DNA of 10,612 bases from an uncultured Collinsella sp. Its GTDB lineage: Bacteria; Actinomycetota; Coriobacteriia; Coriobacteriales; Coriobacteriaceae. Shown here in pieces: positions 1 through 6,364 of this stretch. The stretch spans positions 1-10,612 of the forward strand of contig CATYJC010000058.1 in NCBI GenBank assembly GCA_958407555.1, in the 5' to 3' direction. The position numbers and the translations under genes are program-made. The number at the start of each line of letters is the position of its first letter. The stretch's first letter is position 1. The notes under the pieces were generated by a model. The model made no database searches, had not been told where the DNA came from, and was given only the letters and a program-made list of their open reading frames with translations.

Positions 1-41
1 CCGAGGAAGAGGATATCTTCGGCGACGAGGACGGCATCTAA
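1..41 (+). CDS. C-terminal tail of an upstream gene, cut by the window edge (possibly the PTS EIIA)
   Basis: Reading from base 3, the frame gives EEEDIFGDEDGI and then TAA at 39-41. The stop overlaps the next start as TAATG, so the two genes are tightly packed and probably translationally coupled. The downstream operon has EIIB, EIIC and EIID but no EIIA, so an EIIA with an acidic tail is a reasonable guess; twelve residues cannot prove it. The tail resembles the EIIC end further down (FEDGI), and both stop regions share the 11-mer GGCATCTAATG (33-43 and 1724-1734). A second EIIC-like gene upstream is therefore also possible. Confidence 0.5.
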   Translation, partial: EEEDIFGDEDGI

Positions 42-322
42 TGGCCGATTTCGGAGCCAACGTCCTGAGCTCCTCGGTCGCCCTTTTAGGCCTGCTTGTC
101 ATCATGGGCTTGATTTACACCATCTGGTCGCAAATCAACATGAAGAAGAAGCAGAAGTACTTCAAGGAGCTGCACACCGAGCTCAAGCCGGGTCAAGAGG
201 TTCTTTTCGCCGGCGGTATCTACGGAACCGTCAAAGGCATCGAAGGCGAGAAGGTCCAGATCAAAGTCCGATCCGGAGCCGTCGTAGATGTTTCGCGTTA
301 CGCGATTCAGGAGATCAAGTAA
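41..322 (+). CDS. yajC: YajC-family small membrane protein inside the PTS operon
   Basis: The 93-residue protein has one hydrophobic segment (about residues 12-29), then a basic stretch (KKKQK, about 35-39) and a soluble YajC-like domain. That domain contains LKPGQEVLFAGGIYGTVKGI, a YajC-type pattern of 'slk.Gd.V.t.gGi.G.V', and ends in a typical 'r.AIqeI'. Housekeeping YajC is an accessory of the SecDF translocon. Here it lies between a probable PTS gene and EIIB rather than beside secD/secF. YajC-like genes are known next to mannose-family PTS genes in streptococci (the hyaluronan-disaccharide PTS locus), so this is probably a PTS-associated paralogue. An assembly or stability role for the membrane permease is inference. 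The start is set by the TAATG overlap, with a weak GAGGA upstream; the gap to EIIB is 36 bases. Confidence 0.85.
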   Translation: MADFGANVLSSSVALLGLLVIMGLIYTIWSQINMKKKQKYFKELHTELKPGQEVLFAGGIYGTVKGIEGEKVQIKVRSGAVVDVSRYAIQEIK

Positions 323-358
323 CTGTCGTCAGCAAATAACGAAAGGAAGCTGATCAAC

Positions 359-841
359 ATGGCAGAACCCAACATTCTTCTTACCCGCATCGATAACCGA
401 CTGGTTCATGGTCAGGTTGCCACCCAGTGGAACTCCACCCTGGGCTCCAACCTCATCCTCGTCGCCAACGACGACGTGGCGTCCAACACCATGCGCCAGA
501 ACCTCATGAAGATGGCCGCTCCCGCCGGCGTCGCTACGCGTTTCTTCTCTCTGCAGAAGACCATCGACGTCATTGGCAAGGCGAGCCCGCGCCAGAAGAT
601 CTTCATCGTGGCCGAAACACCGGAAGACGTGCTTACGCTCGTCAAGGGCGGTGTGCCTATAAAGAAGGTAAACATCGGCAACATGCACATGTCGGAAGGA
701 AAGCGCCAAGTCGCCACCTCCGTCGCAGTTAACGACGAGGATGTCGCTGCGTTTAAAGAGCTGCAGGAATTGGGGGTGGAGTTGGAGATCAGGCGCGTTC
801 CGAGCACGCCTGTTGAGGACACGAGCAAGCTCTTCTCGTAA
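359..841 (+). CDS. PTS mannose-family EIIB component (GalNAc/amino sugar type)
   Basis: This 160-residue cytoplasmic phosphocarrier accepts phosphate from EIIA and passes it to the sugar bound by EIIC/EIID. The N-terminus carries the family signature TRIDNRLVHGQV, with the phosphorylated histidine at residue 17 (codon 407-409). A second conserved stretch, KGGVPIKKVNIGNMH, lies near residues 95-109. The length is typical for a free-standing EIIB. An AAAGGAAG ribosome site precedes the ATG. Neighbours are the YajC-like gene upstream and EIIC/EIID downstream, the usual mannose/sorbose-family order. The substrate is inferred from agaS and nagA nearby; by position it corresponds to AgaV or AgaB. 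A divergent paralogue without the histidine lies at 10095-10577. Confidence 0.95.
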   Translation: MAEPNILLTRIDNRLVHGQVATQWNSTLGSNLILVANDDVASNTMRQNLMKMAAPAGVATRFFSLQKTIDVIGKASPRQKIFIVAETPEDVLTLVKGGVPIKKVNIGNMHMSEGKRQVATSVAVNDEDVAAFKELQELGVELEIRRVPSTPVEDTSKLFS

Positions 842-857
842 TCCTCGTGATCCACGT

Positions 858-908
858 TGTCAGGAGTGAAATCCTGACGTTCTGTACGTGAAATCCAAAG
901 TGCGTACA
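858..908 (+). other. Two tandem small hairpins between EIIB and EIIC
   Basis: The first hairpin is GTCAGGA (859-865) pairing with TCCTGAC (872-878) around a six-base loop. The second is TGTACG (883-888) pairing with CGTACA (903-908), extendable by two G-U pairs. No T-run follows either, so they are not intrinsic terminators. They may mark an mRNA processing or stabilising site that sets EIIB versus EIIC/EIID levels. The function is inferred; the pairing is visible. Confidence 0.45.
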
Positions 909-931
909 TACATTTTGAAAGGAGGAGCAAG

Positions 932-1732
932 ATGGAATACTCGATCATCCAGATCGCTCTGGTCTTCGTCGTCACGTTCATCGCGGCAATCGACCAGTTT
1001 GACTTCCTCGAGTCTCTCTATCAGCCCATCGTCACCGGCGCCGTCATCGGTCTTATCCTTGGCGACCTCAACACCGGTCTTCTCGTGGGTGGTACCTATC
1101 AGCTCATGACGATCGGCAACATGCCGATCGGAGGCGCTCAGCCGCCTAACGCCGTCATCGGCGGCATCATGGCAGCCATTCTCGCTATCGCCACGGGCCT
1201 CGAGCCCAACGCGGCAGTCGGCCTCGCCATTCCGTTCGCTCTGCTTGGCCAGCTTGGCGTTACCCTGGTCTTCACGCTTATGTCCCCGCTTATGTCCACG
1301 GCCGATAACATGGCTCACAACGCGGACACCAAGGGCATCGAGCGCCTGAACTACTTCGCCATGGCTCTGCTCGGCCTGATCTTCGCTGTCGTCGTCACCC
1401 TGTTCTTCATCGCTGGCGCTACCATCGGTCAGACCATCGCTTCTGCCATCCCGACTTGGCTGCAGACCGGTCTCTCCGCTGCAGGCGGCATGATGCGCTT
1501 CGTCGGCTTCGCCGTCCTGCTCAAGGTTATGATGAACCGCGATATGTGGGGCTTCTTCCTCATGGGCTTTGGCCTCGCGCTCATCACCGTTGCCAACGAT
1601 TCGCTGGCAACCCCTGCTCTGCTCATCCTCGCTCTCATCGGCTTCGGCATCGCTTTCTGGGACTTCCAGCAGCAGACCGAGCTGAAGGGTGCAGCTGTTT
1701 CTGACGGAGGTGACTTCGAAGATGGCATCTAA
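932..1732 (+). CDS. PTS mannose-family EIIC membrane component
   Basis: The 266-residue integral membrane protein forms part of the sugar-translocation channel together with EIID. Hydrophobic segments run throughout. The conserved EIIC block lies at about residues 40-79, with GDLNTGLLVGGTYQL followed by GNMPIGGAQPPN. The length matches the family (about 250-270). A strong ribosome site, AAAGGAGGA, sits just upstream of the ATG. The C-terminus is acidic (GGDFEDGI), and the last codons overlap the EIID start by 11 bases, pointing to translational coupling. It corresponds to AgaW/AgaC by context; amino-sugar specificity is inferred from the linked catabolic genes. Confidence 0.95.
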   Translation: MEYSIIQIALVFVVTFIAAIDQFDFLESLYQPIVTGAVIGLILGDLNTGLLVGGTYQLMTIGNMPIGGAQPPNAVIGGIMAAILAIATGLEPNAAVGLAIPFALLGQLGVTLVFTLMSPLMSTADNMAHNADTKGIERLNYFAMALLGLIFAVVVTLFFIAGATIGQTIASAIPTWLQTGLSAAGGMMRFVGFAVLLKVMMNRDMWGFFLMGFGLALITVANDSLATPALLILALIGFGIAFWDFQQQTELKGAAVSDGGDFEDGI

Positions 1733-2804
1733 TGAGTATGTGATCCCGGAGCACTACGAGGATCTCACTCCTGCTCCGCAGCTCGACCAGAAGACCCTCA
1801 ACAAGATGGCTTGGCGCTCCTGCTTCCTGCAGGCATCGTTCAACTACGAGCGCATGCAGGCCGCTGGCTGGCTTTACTCCATCATCCCCGGTCTGGAGAA
1901 GATCCACACCAACAAGAACGACCTCGCGGCTTCCATGAGCCACAACCTGGAGTTCTTCAACACCCACCCGTTCCTTGTCACCTTTGTTATGGGCATCGTG
2001 CTTTCGCTCGAGCAGAACAAGGTTGACATCCCCACGATCCGCGCCGTCCGCGTCGCCGCAATGGGCCCGCTCGGTGGTATCGGTGACGCCCTGTTCTGGC
2101 TGACGCTCGTGCCTATCACGGCCGGCATCACCTCCAACATGGCCATCAACGGCAACGCCGCTGCACCGATCATCTTCCTGGTGATCTTCAACGTCGTCCA
2201 GTTCGCTCTGCGCTTCTGGCTCATGAACTGGTCCTACAAGCTTGGCACCAGCGCTATTGACGCTCTGACCGCCAACATGCAGGCCTTCACGCGTGCCGCT
2301 TCCATCATGGGCGTCTTCGTCGTCGGTTGCCTGGTCGTCACCATGGGTGGCACCCAGATCAACCTCCAGATCCCCAACGGCACCACCCGTGGTCTCTCCG
2401 CTACTACCGTGATCGTCTCCGAGAAGGAGGCCGAGAACTTCACCGGTATGGAGGGCATCGATACCGAGACCGCTGAGGCCGGTACCATCGCCATGACCGA
2501 TAAGGACGGCAACGCCCTTACCGCTTCCGATGCCGACGGCAACGCTGTCGAGTGCGGCGTCACCGATCTGGGTAACGGCATGGAGTCCGTGACCTACGGC
2601 ACCGTTACCGAGGATCCGGTCAACTTCTCTGTTGCCGACACCCTCAACACCATCGTCCCGAAGCTCGTCCCGCTTATGCTTACGCTGCTGCTTTACTACA
2701 TGTTCGCTAAGCACAGCTGGACCCCGACCAAGGGCATTCTCCTGCTCTTCGTCCTTGGCATCCTGGGCGCTGGCCCGCTTGGTCTCTGGCCGAGCATCTG
2801 GTAA
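1722..2804 (+). CDS. PTS mannose-family EIID membrane component with a large polar insert
   Basis: The protein is 360 residues long, clearly longer than usual EIID proteins (about 260-305). The N-terminal half is typical: WRSCFLQASFNYERMQAAGW near 31-50, then MGPLGGIGDALFW near 114-126. The C-terminal membrane part also fits, with TIVPKLVPLMLTLLLYYMF near 310-328. Between them, at about residues 222-298, is an insert rich in Thr, Ala, Gly, Asp and Glu with no hydrophobic segment. I chose the ATG at 1722 over the in-frame GTG at 1689 because GGAGGTGA lies eight bases before it. The start overlaps the EIIC stop region. The gene ends the PTS operon and is followed by a strong terminator. Confidence 0.94.
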   Translation: MASNEYVIPEHYEDLTPAPQLDQKTLNKMAWRSCFLQASFNYERMQAAGWLYSIIPGLEKIHTNKNDLAASMSHNLEFFNTHPFLVTFVMGIVLSLEQNKVDIPTIRAVRVAAMGPLGGIGDALFWLTLVPITAGITSNMAINGNAAAPIIFLVIFNVVQFALRFWLMNWSYKLGTSAIDALTANMQAFTRAASIMGVFVVGCLVVTMGGTQINLQIPNGTTRGLSATTVIVSEKEAENFTGMEGIDTETAEAGTIAMTDKDGNALTASDADGNAVECGVTDLGNGMESVTYGTVTEDPVNFSVADTLNTIVPKLVPLMLTLLLYYMFAKHSWTPTKGILLLFVLGILGAGPLGLWPSIW

Positions 2805-2812
2805 GGCTCTAG

Positions 2813-2857
2813 CTTGAGGGGTGTGTCCCTACGCGGCTCACACCCCGACCCCTTAAG
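2813..2857 (+). other. Hairpin with two competing pairings after EIID
   Basis: GGGGTGTG (2818-2825) can pair with CACACCCC (2839-2846). Alternatively CTTGAGGGG (2813-2821) can pair with CCCCTTAAG (2849-2857) through one G-U pair. Both use the G-run at 2818-2821, so full pairing of both is not possible. No T-run follows; the true terminator lies 14 bases on. It may protect the 3' end of the PTS mRNA (inference). Confidence 0.45.
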
Positions 2858-2870
2858 CCATGTGTATGTT

Positions 2871-2912
2871 AAAAGCCGCGTGCTCGAAAGAGCGCGCGGC
2901 TTTTGTTTTCTT
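2871..2912 (+). terminator. Strong intrinsic terminator of the PTS operon
   Basis: A 15-base-pair stem runs from AAAAGCCGCGTGCTC (2871-2885) to its partner at 2890-2904, closed by a GAAA tetraloop with one G-U pair. A T-rich tail (TTTTGTTTTCTT) follows. The flanking A and T runs pair with each other, so it could also work in the reverse direction. Confidence 0.93.
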
Positions 2913-2934
2913 AATGATTCGGGTGTGGCAGACA

Positions 2935-2961
2935 GATAATGCATAACACCCTAGGTAGTTA
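2935..2961 (+). promoter_or_regulatory. Candidate promoter and palindromic operator of the GntR regulator gene
   Basis: GATAAT (2935-2940) is a fair -10 element, but no good -35 is seen. Just downstream, at 2944-2961, is the imperfect palindrome TAACACCCTAGGTAGTTA, symmetric at 14 of 18 positions. It ends 28 bases before the regulator start, a fitting place for autoregulation. It is not a close match to the site before agaS, though GGTAGTTA resembles the reverse strand of that site (GGTAGTAA). The regulator needs its own promoter because a terminator precedes it. Confidence 0.35.
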
Positions 2962-2989
2962 GCCGAATTCGAGCAAAAGGGAGGATAGG

Positions 2990-3721
2990 ATGGCGATCGG
3001 AGCGCGTAAGCAACCGCTGTACGATCAGCTGGTCGATATTCTGACCGAAAAGATTGACCATGAATATCGCGCCGGTGACATGATTCCTTCCGAGCGCGAA
3101 CTTTCGGAGCGCTATGGTCTCTCGCGCACTACGGTACGCCTGGCTCTGCAGGAACTGGAGCGTTTAGGACTGGTGGTTCGGCAGCACGGTCGCGGTACCT
3201 TTGTGACCGACCGTTCGGCAAAGGCAACCAATCTTATGCAGTCCTACAGCTTTACCGAGCAGATGCGCGCGATGGGTCGAGAACCCGAGACCACGATTCT
3301 CGAGTTTTGCGAGATGGAGGCCGATAAGAATCTGGCCGAGCATATGGGATTGCGCATCGGTGATCGCATTTTTAAGCTCAAGCGCCTTCGCTCTGCCGAT
3401 AACATGCCCATGATGGTCGAACGCAGCTATCTACCGGTTCGTCAATTTCTGTCCCTAAAGCGACCGCTGCTGGAGCGTAAGCCGCTTTACGATGTGATTG
3501 AGCAGGACTTTCAGCAAAAGATTCGCGTGGCCGAAGAGGAGTTCTATGCGAGCATAGCCCGTCCCACCGATGCCCACCTTTTGGGAATTGTCGAGGGCTC
3601 GCCTGTGCTCGATTTGGTCAGGACTACGTATAACGAGTCAAACGAGGTAGTGGAGTACACACTCTCGGTTGCTCGTGCCGATCAGTTTAAATACAAGGTT
3701 TACCACCAGCGCAGCAACTAG
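2990..3721 (+). CDS. GntR-family (HutC subfamily) transcriptional regulator, NagR/DasR-like
   Basis: The 243-residue protein has an N-terminal winged helix-turn-helix (about residues 8-74) with the GntR pattern PSERELSERYGLSRTTVRLA and the wing HGRGTFV. A UTRA ligand-binding domain follows (about 88-235), with the usual features RSYLP near 145-149 and the C-terminal strands SPVLDLVR and VEYTLSVAR. Members such as NagR/YvoA and DasR sense GlcNAc-6-phosphate or glucosamine-6-phosphate and repress amino-sugar genes. Its position between the PTS operon and agaS, and the DasR-like palindrome just downstream, support that role; the exact ligand is inferred. GGGAGGA provides the ribosome site before ATG 2990. 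No terminator is seen before the agaS promoter. Confidence 0.93.
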   Translation: MAIGARKQPLYDQLVDILTEKIDHEYRAGDMIPSERELSERYGLSRTTVRLALQELERLGLVVRQHGRGTFVTDRSAKATNLMQSYSFTEQMRAMGREPETTILEFCEMEADKNLAEHMGLRIGDRIFKLKRLRSADNMPMMVERSYLPVRQFLSLKRPLLERKPLYDVIEQDFQQKIRVAEEEFYASIARPTDAHLLGIVEGSPVLDLVRTTYNESNEVVEYTLSVARADQFKYKVYHQRSN

Positions 3722-3759
3722 TGCTCGCATCGTTTCCATATGGGGATTCTTTGCATTTA

Positions 3760-3781
3760 ACTGGTTACTACCAGATAACCA
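3760..3781 (+). promoter_or_regulatory. dre-like operator in front of agaS
   Basis: ACTGGTTACTACCAGA (3760-3775) contains the inverted repeat CTGGT-TACT-ACCAG. Its arms match those of the 16-base site described for DasR/NagR-type HutC regulators (ACTGGTCTAGACCAGT); only the central four bases and the last base differ. A second symmetry, TGGTTA (3762-3767) with TAACCA (3776-3781), overlaps it. The site lies in the -35 region of the agaS promoter, where a bound repressor would block RNA polymerase. The GntR gene immediately upstream is the obvious partner. Confidence 0.75.
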
Positions 3782-3796
3782 ACCGAAGTGTATAAT
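3768..3796 (+). promoter_or_regulatory. Promoter of agaS
   Basis: A perfect TATAAT lies at 3791-3796. The hexamer 17 bases upstream (CTACCA, 3768-3773) is a poor -35 and lies inside the operator. Transcription would start near 3803, leaving a leader of about 33 bases with the ribosome site AGAGAGG before ATG 3836. Confidence 0.75.
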
Positions 3797-3835
3797 TGCA
3801 CGTCAGAGGATTACTTCTAGAGAGAGGTATTAGAA

Positions 3836-5002
3836 ATGTTCGAGAAGAGTGTCGAGGAGCTCACCGAGCTCGGCGCCCAGATTACCACGGCCGAGATTGC
3901 TCAGCAGCCCGAGCTTTGGCGCGATACGCTCAACATCTATCGCGAGAACAAGGAGGCCATCGAGGCCTTCCTGGCCGAGGCTCGCGCTATGGGCGAGGGT
4001 CGTCTGTCCGTTGTCTTCACCGGTGCCGGTACGTCCGACTACGTTGGCGATACCTGCGCCCCGTACCTGCGTCACGCTGGCAACACTGATCTCTACGACT
4101 TTAAGCCCATCGCCACGACCGACATCGTGAGCGCCCCGCGCGACTTCCTGCGCGCCGAGGATCCCACGCTCGTGGTTTCCTTTGCCCGCTCTGGCAACAG
4201 CCCCGAGAGCCTTGCCGCCGTTGCCGTTGCCAAGGAGCTCGTCCACAACGTCAAGTTCCTCAACATCACCTGCGCTCCCGAGGGCAAGCTTGCCGTCGAG
4301 TCCGCCGATGATCCCAATGCGCTGACGCTGCTCATTCCGCGCGCCAACGACAAGGGCTTCGCCATGACCGGTTCTTATTCCTGCATGACCCTGCTCTCCA
4401 CCCTTATTTTCGACACTGCCTCTGACGAGCAGAAGGCCGAGTGGGTCGAGACGATTGCCAAGATGGGCGAGGAGGTCATCTCCCGTGAGCCCGAGATCGC
4501 CGATTACCTGGCTGGCGATTTCAACCGCGTGACCTACTTGGGTTCTGGCTCCTTCGGTGGCCTTGCTCAGGAGAGCCAGCTCAAGATCCTCGAGCTCGCT
4601 CACGGTCTGGTCGCTACTTCCTACGACACCTCCATGGGCTATCGTCACGGACCTAAGTCCTTCGTCGACGATAAGACGCTCGTCTTCGTGTTCGTCAACA
4701 ACGACGCCTACACCCGTCAGTACGACATCGACATCCTCAACGAGATCGGTGGCGACGAGATCGCTCAGCACACCATCGCCGTTCAGCAGGAAGGTGCCAC
4801 CGTCTATGAGGGTGAGTCCTTCACCTTTAAGGGCTACGAGGCACTTCCCGAGGGCTACCTTGCTCTGCCGTTCGTGATGTTTGCCCAGGCTATCAGCCTG
4901 CTCAACTCCGTCCGCGTGGGCAACACGCCCGATACGCCGAGCCCCACCGGCACGGTCAACCGCGTGGTTAAGGGCGTGACGATTCACCCCTTCACCGCTT
5001 AA
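3836..5002 (+). CDS. agaS: AgaS: galactosamine-6-phosphate deaminase/isomerase (SIS domain)
   Basis: The 388-residue cytoplasmic protein is close in length to E. coli AgaS (384). It has two sugar-isomerase (SIS) domains. The first shows GAGTSDYVGD (63-72) and SFARSGNSPES (115-125), the phosphosugar-binding loop. The second shows YLGSGSFGGLAQESQLKILE (about 234-253) and the AgaS-type YRHGPKSFV (269-277). The family converts galactosamine-6-phosphate to tagatose-6-phosphate with release of ammonia. It differs from GlmS because the glutaminase domain is absent. The gene has its own promoter and operator upstream and a terminator downstream, so it appears to be a single-gene unit controlled by the adjacent GntR regulator. 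It is the best evidence that the locus serves GalNAc or galactosamine. Confidence 0.93.
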   Translation: MFEKSVEELTELGAQITTAEIAQQPELWRDTLNIYRENKEAIEAFLAEARAMGEGRLSVVFTGAGTSDYVGDTCAPYLRHAGNTDLYDFKPIATTDIVSAPRDFLRAEDPTLVVSFARSGNSPESLAAVAVAKELVHNVKFLNITCAPEGKLAVESADDPNALTLLIPRANDKGFAMTGSYSCMTLLSTLIFDTASDEQKAEWVETIAKMGEEVISREPEIADYLAGDFNRVTYLGSGSFGGLAQESQLKILELAHGLVATSYDTSMGYRHGPKSFVDDKTLVFVFVNNDAYTRQYDIDILNEIGGDEIAQHTIAVQQEGATVYEGESFTFKGYEALPEGYLALPFVMFAQAISLLNSVRVGNTPDTPSPTGTVNRVVKGVTIHPFTA

Positions 5003-5020
5003 TCGCGTCCCCCTGTAAGG

Positions 5021-5062
5021 GCGCCCGTCCGCTCATAACGGCGGGCGGGCGCTTTTTGTTTT
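5021..5062 (+). terminator. Intrinsic terminator after agaS
   Basis: GCGCCCGTCCG (5021-5031) pairs with CGGGCGGGCGC (5042-5052) over 11 base pairs including one G-U pair. TTTTTGTTTTAC follows. It lies 19 bases after the agaS stop, so nagA needs its own promoter or read-through. Confidence 0.9.
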
Positions 5063-5069
5063 ACGTGAG

Positions 5070-5091
5070 CTGGGTATAAGCATTACCACAG
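5070..5091 (+). promoter_or_regulatory. Possible nagA promoter with a degenerate operator
   Basis: TATAAG (5075-5080) is a candidate -10, but the T-rich stretch 16-17 bases upstream is a weak -35 that overlaps the terminator tail. Around it, CTGGGTA and TACCACAG form a loose inverted repeat resembling the agaS operator arms with an extra base and a wider centre. This is a weak call, made mainly because nagA must start somewhere after the terminator. Confidence 0.3.
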
Positions 5092-5119
5092 TCAACTGCT
5101 TTAGAAGCGAGGAGTGCAT

Positions 5120-6289
5120 ATGAGCACGTACGCAATTAAGGCTGACAAGTTCTTCTTGCCGGCAGGCCCGCAACTGGGCGGCTATCTTATGGTCGAGGAT
5201 GGCGTTTTTGGCGCCTGGCAGGCCGACGAGCCCTCTTGCGAGATTAAGGACTACACGGGATCGTGGATCGCACCGGGTATGGTCGATACTCACATCCATG
5301 GCTTCTACAACCACTCAACTACCGATAACGATCCCGAGGGCATCGATATCAGCTCAACCGAGCTCGCCCGTCGCGGTACCACCAGCTGGCTGCCCACGAC
5401 GTTCACCGATGGCGTCGAACAGATCAAGGACGCCTGCGCTGCTATCGCCAAGGCGGACGAGGGCCGCGGCCCCGACTTCTGCGGTGCCCGCATTCAGGGC
5501 ATCTACCTGGAGGGCCCCTTCTTTACCATGAAGCACGTGGGCGCGCAGAACCCCGCTTACCTGATTGACCCCTCCGAGGAGGTTTTCGACCAGTGGCAGG
5601 AGGCTGCGGGCGGTCGCATCGTTAAGAGCGCCATGGCCGCCGAGCGCGACGGTGCCGCTGCTTATGCGACTGCTCTGAACGCCAAGGGCGTGGTGACCAG
5701 CATCGGTCACTCCGACGCCACCTACGATGAGTGCATCGCCGCTATCAATGCCGGTGCCAGCTGCTTTACGCATACCTATAACGGCCAGCGCGGTCTGCAT
5801 CACCGTGAGCCCGGTGTCGTGGGTGCTGCCATGTCCACGCCCGAGACCTACGCCGAGATCATCTGTGACGGCAAGCACGTAAACCCTGCCGCCATCAAGG
5901 CACTGCTGCAGGCAAAGGGCTGGCAGCACACGGTGCTCATCACCGACTGCCTGGGCTGCGGCGGCATGCCCGAGGGCAGCTACACCAGTGGTGGCATGGA
6001 CGTCATCATGAAGGACAACCTGTGCTGGCTCGCCGACGGCAAGAGCATTGCCGGCTCGGTGCTCACGCTTGCCCAGGGCGTCAAGAACATCGTCGACTGG
6101 GGCATCGCCAGCGCCGATATCGCCATTCGCATGGCAACTGAGGTGCCGGCACGCTCCGCGCACATCGAGGATAAGTGCGGCAGCATCATGCCGGGTCGCG
6201 ACGCCGACTTTGTCGTGTTCGACCATGAGCTCACCCTCGTCGAGACGTATGTTGGCGGCCAGAGCGTCGGCAACGCCTTTACCGAGTAA
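5120..6289 (+). CDS. nagA: N-acetylglucosamine/galactosamine-6-phosphate deacetylase
   Basis: The 389-residue cytoplasmic amidohydrolase removes the acetyl group from GlcNAc-6-phosphate or GalNAc-6-phosphate. Visible family motifs are the metal-binding DTHIHG (His58, His60), the LEGPF block (Glu131), GHSDATYDE (His197), the FTHTYN block (His218) and LITDC with the catalytic Asp at 276. The C-terminus has the usual GSIMPGRDADFVVFD return to the beta-sandwich. The length is normal. I chose ATG 5120, not GTG 5114, because GAGGAG (5109-5114) lies five bases before it. With agaS and a GalNAc-type PTS nearby the substrate is probably GalNAc-6-phosphate (an AgaA role), but NagA and AgaA cannot be separated from motifs alone. 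A diverged copy of its 3' end survives at 8985-9147. Confidence 0.93.
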   Translation: MSTYAIKADKFFLPAGPQLGGYLMVEDGVFGAWQADEPSCEIKDYTGSWIAPGMVDTHIHGFYNHSTTDNDPEGIDISSTELARRGTTSWLPTTFTDGVEQIKDACAAIAKADEGRGPDFCGARIQGIYLEGPFFTMKHVGAQNPAYLIDPSEEVFDQWQEAAGGRIVKSAMAAERDGAAAYATALNAKGVVTSIGHSDATYDECIAAINAGASCFTHTYNGQRGLHHREPGVVGAAMSTPETYAEIICDGKHVNPAAIKALLQAKGWQHTVLITDCLGCGGMPEGSYTSGGMDVIMKDNLCWLADGKSIAGSVLTLAQGVKNIVDWGIASADIAIRMATEVPARSAHIEDKCGSIMPGRDADFVVFDHELTLVETYVGGQSVGNAFTE

Positions 6290-6294
6290 CGATA

Positions 6295-6333
6295 GAAAAA
6301 GACGGCGGGCCCGAATCTGCTCGGACCCGCCGT
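6295..6333 (-). terminator. Terminator of the minus-strand flavodoxin gene, between convergent genes
   Basis: ACGGCGGG (6302-6309) pairs with CCCGCCGT (6326-6333). After one mismatch, CCGA pairs with TCGG inside. On the minus strand the stem is followed by TCTTTTTCT, the proper U-tract. On the plus strand no T-run follows, but the stem starts 13 bases after the nagA stop and may still help end that transcript. Confidence 0.82.
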
Positions 6334-6364
6334 ATGGGTTAAACGCTCAAAAGCACCTTAACAG

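Noticed and set aside
1635..2714. 359-codon minus-strand open frame opposite EIID
   Set aside because: Its composition is rich in Gly, Asp, Val and His, typical of the antisense of a GC-rich gene. No motif or ribosome site is seen.
2813..2857. Riboswitch or attenuator at the alternating hairpin after EIID
   Set aside because: It follows the last PTS gene and precedes a terminator, not a regulated gene start, and no known aptamer pattern is visible. It is kept only as a structural feature.
3830..4987. 385-codon minus-strand open frame opposite agaS
   Set aside because: It mirrors agaS almost end to end and lacks recognisable motifs. It results from GC-rich codon bias.
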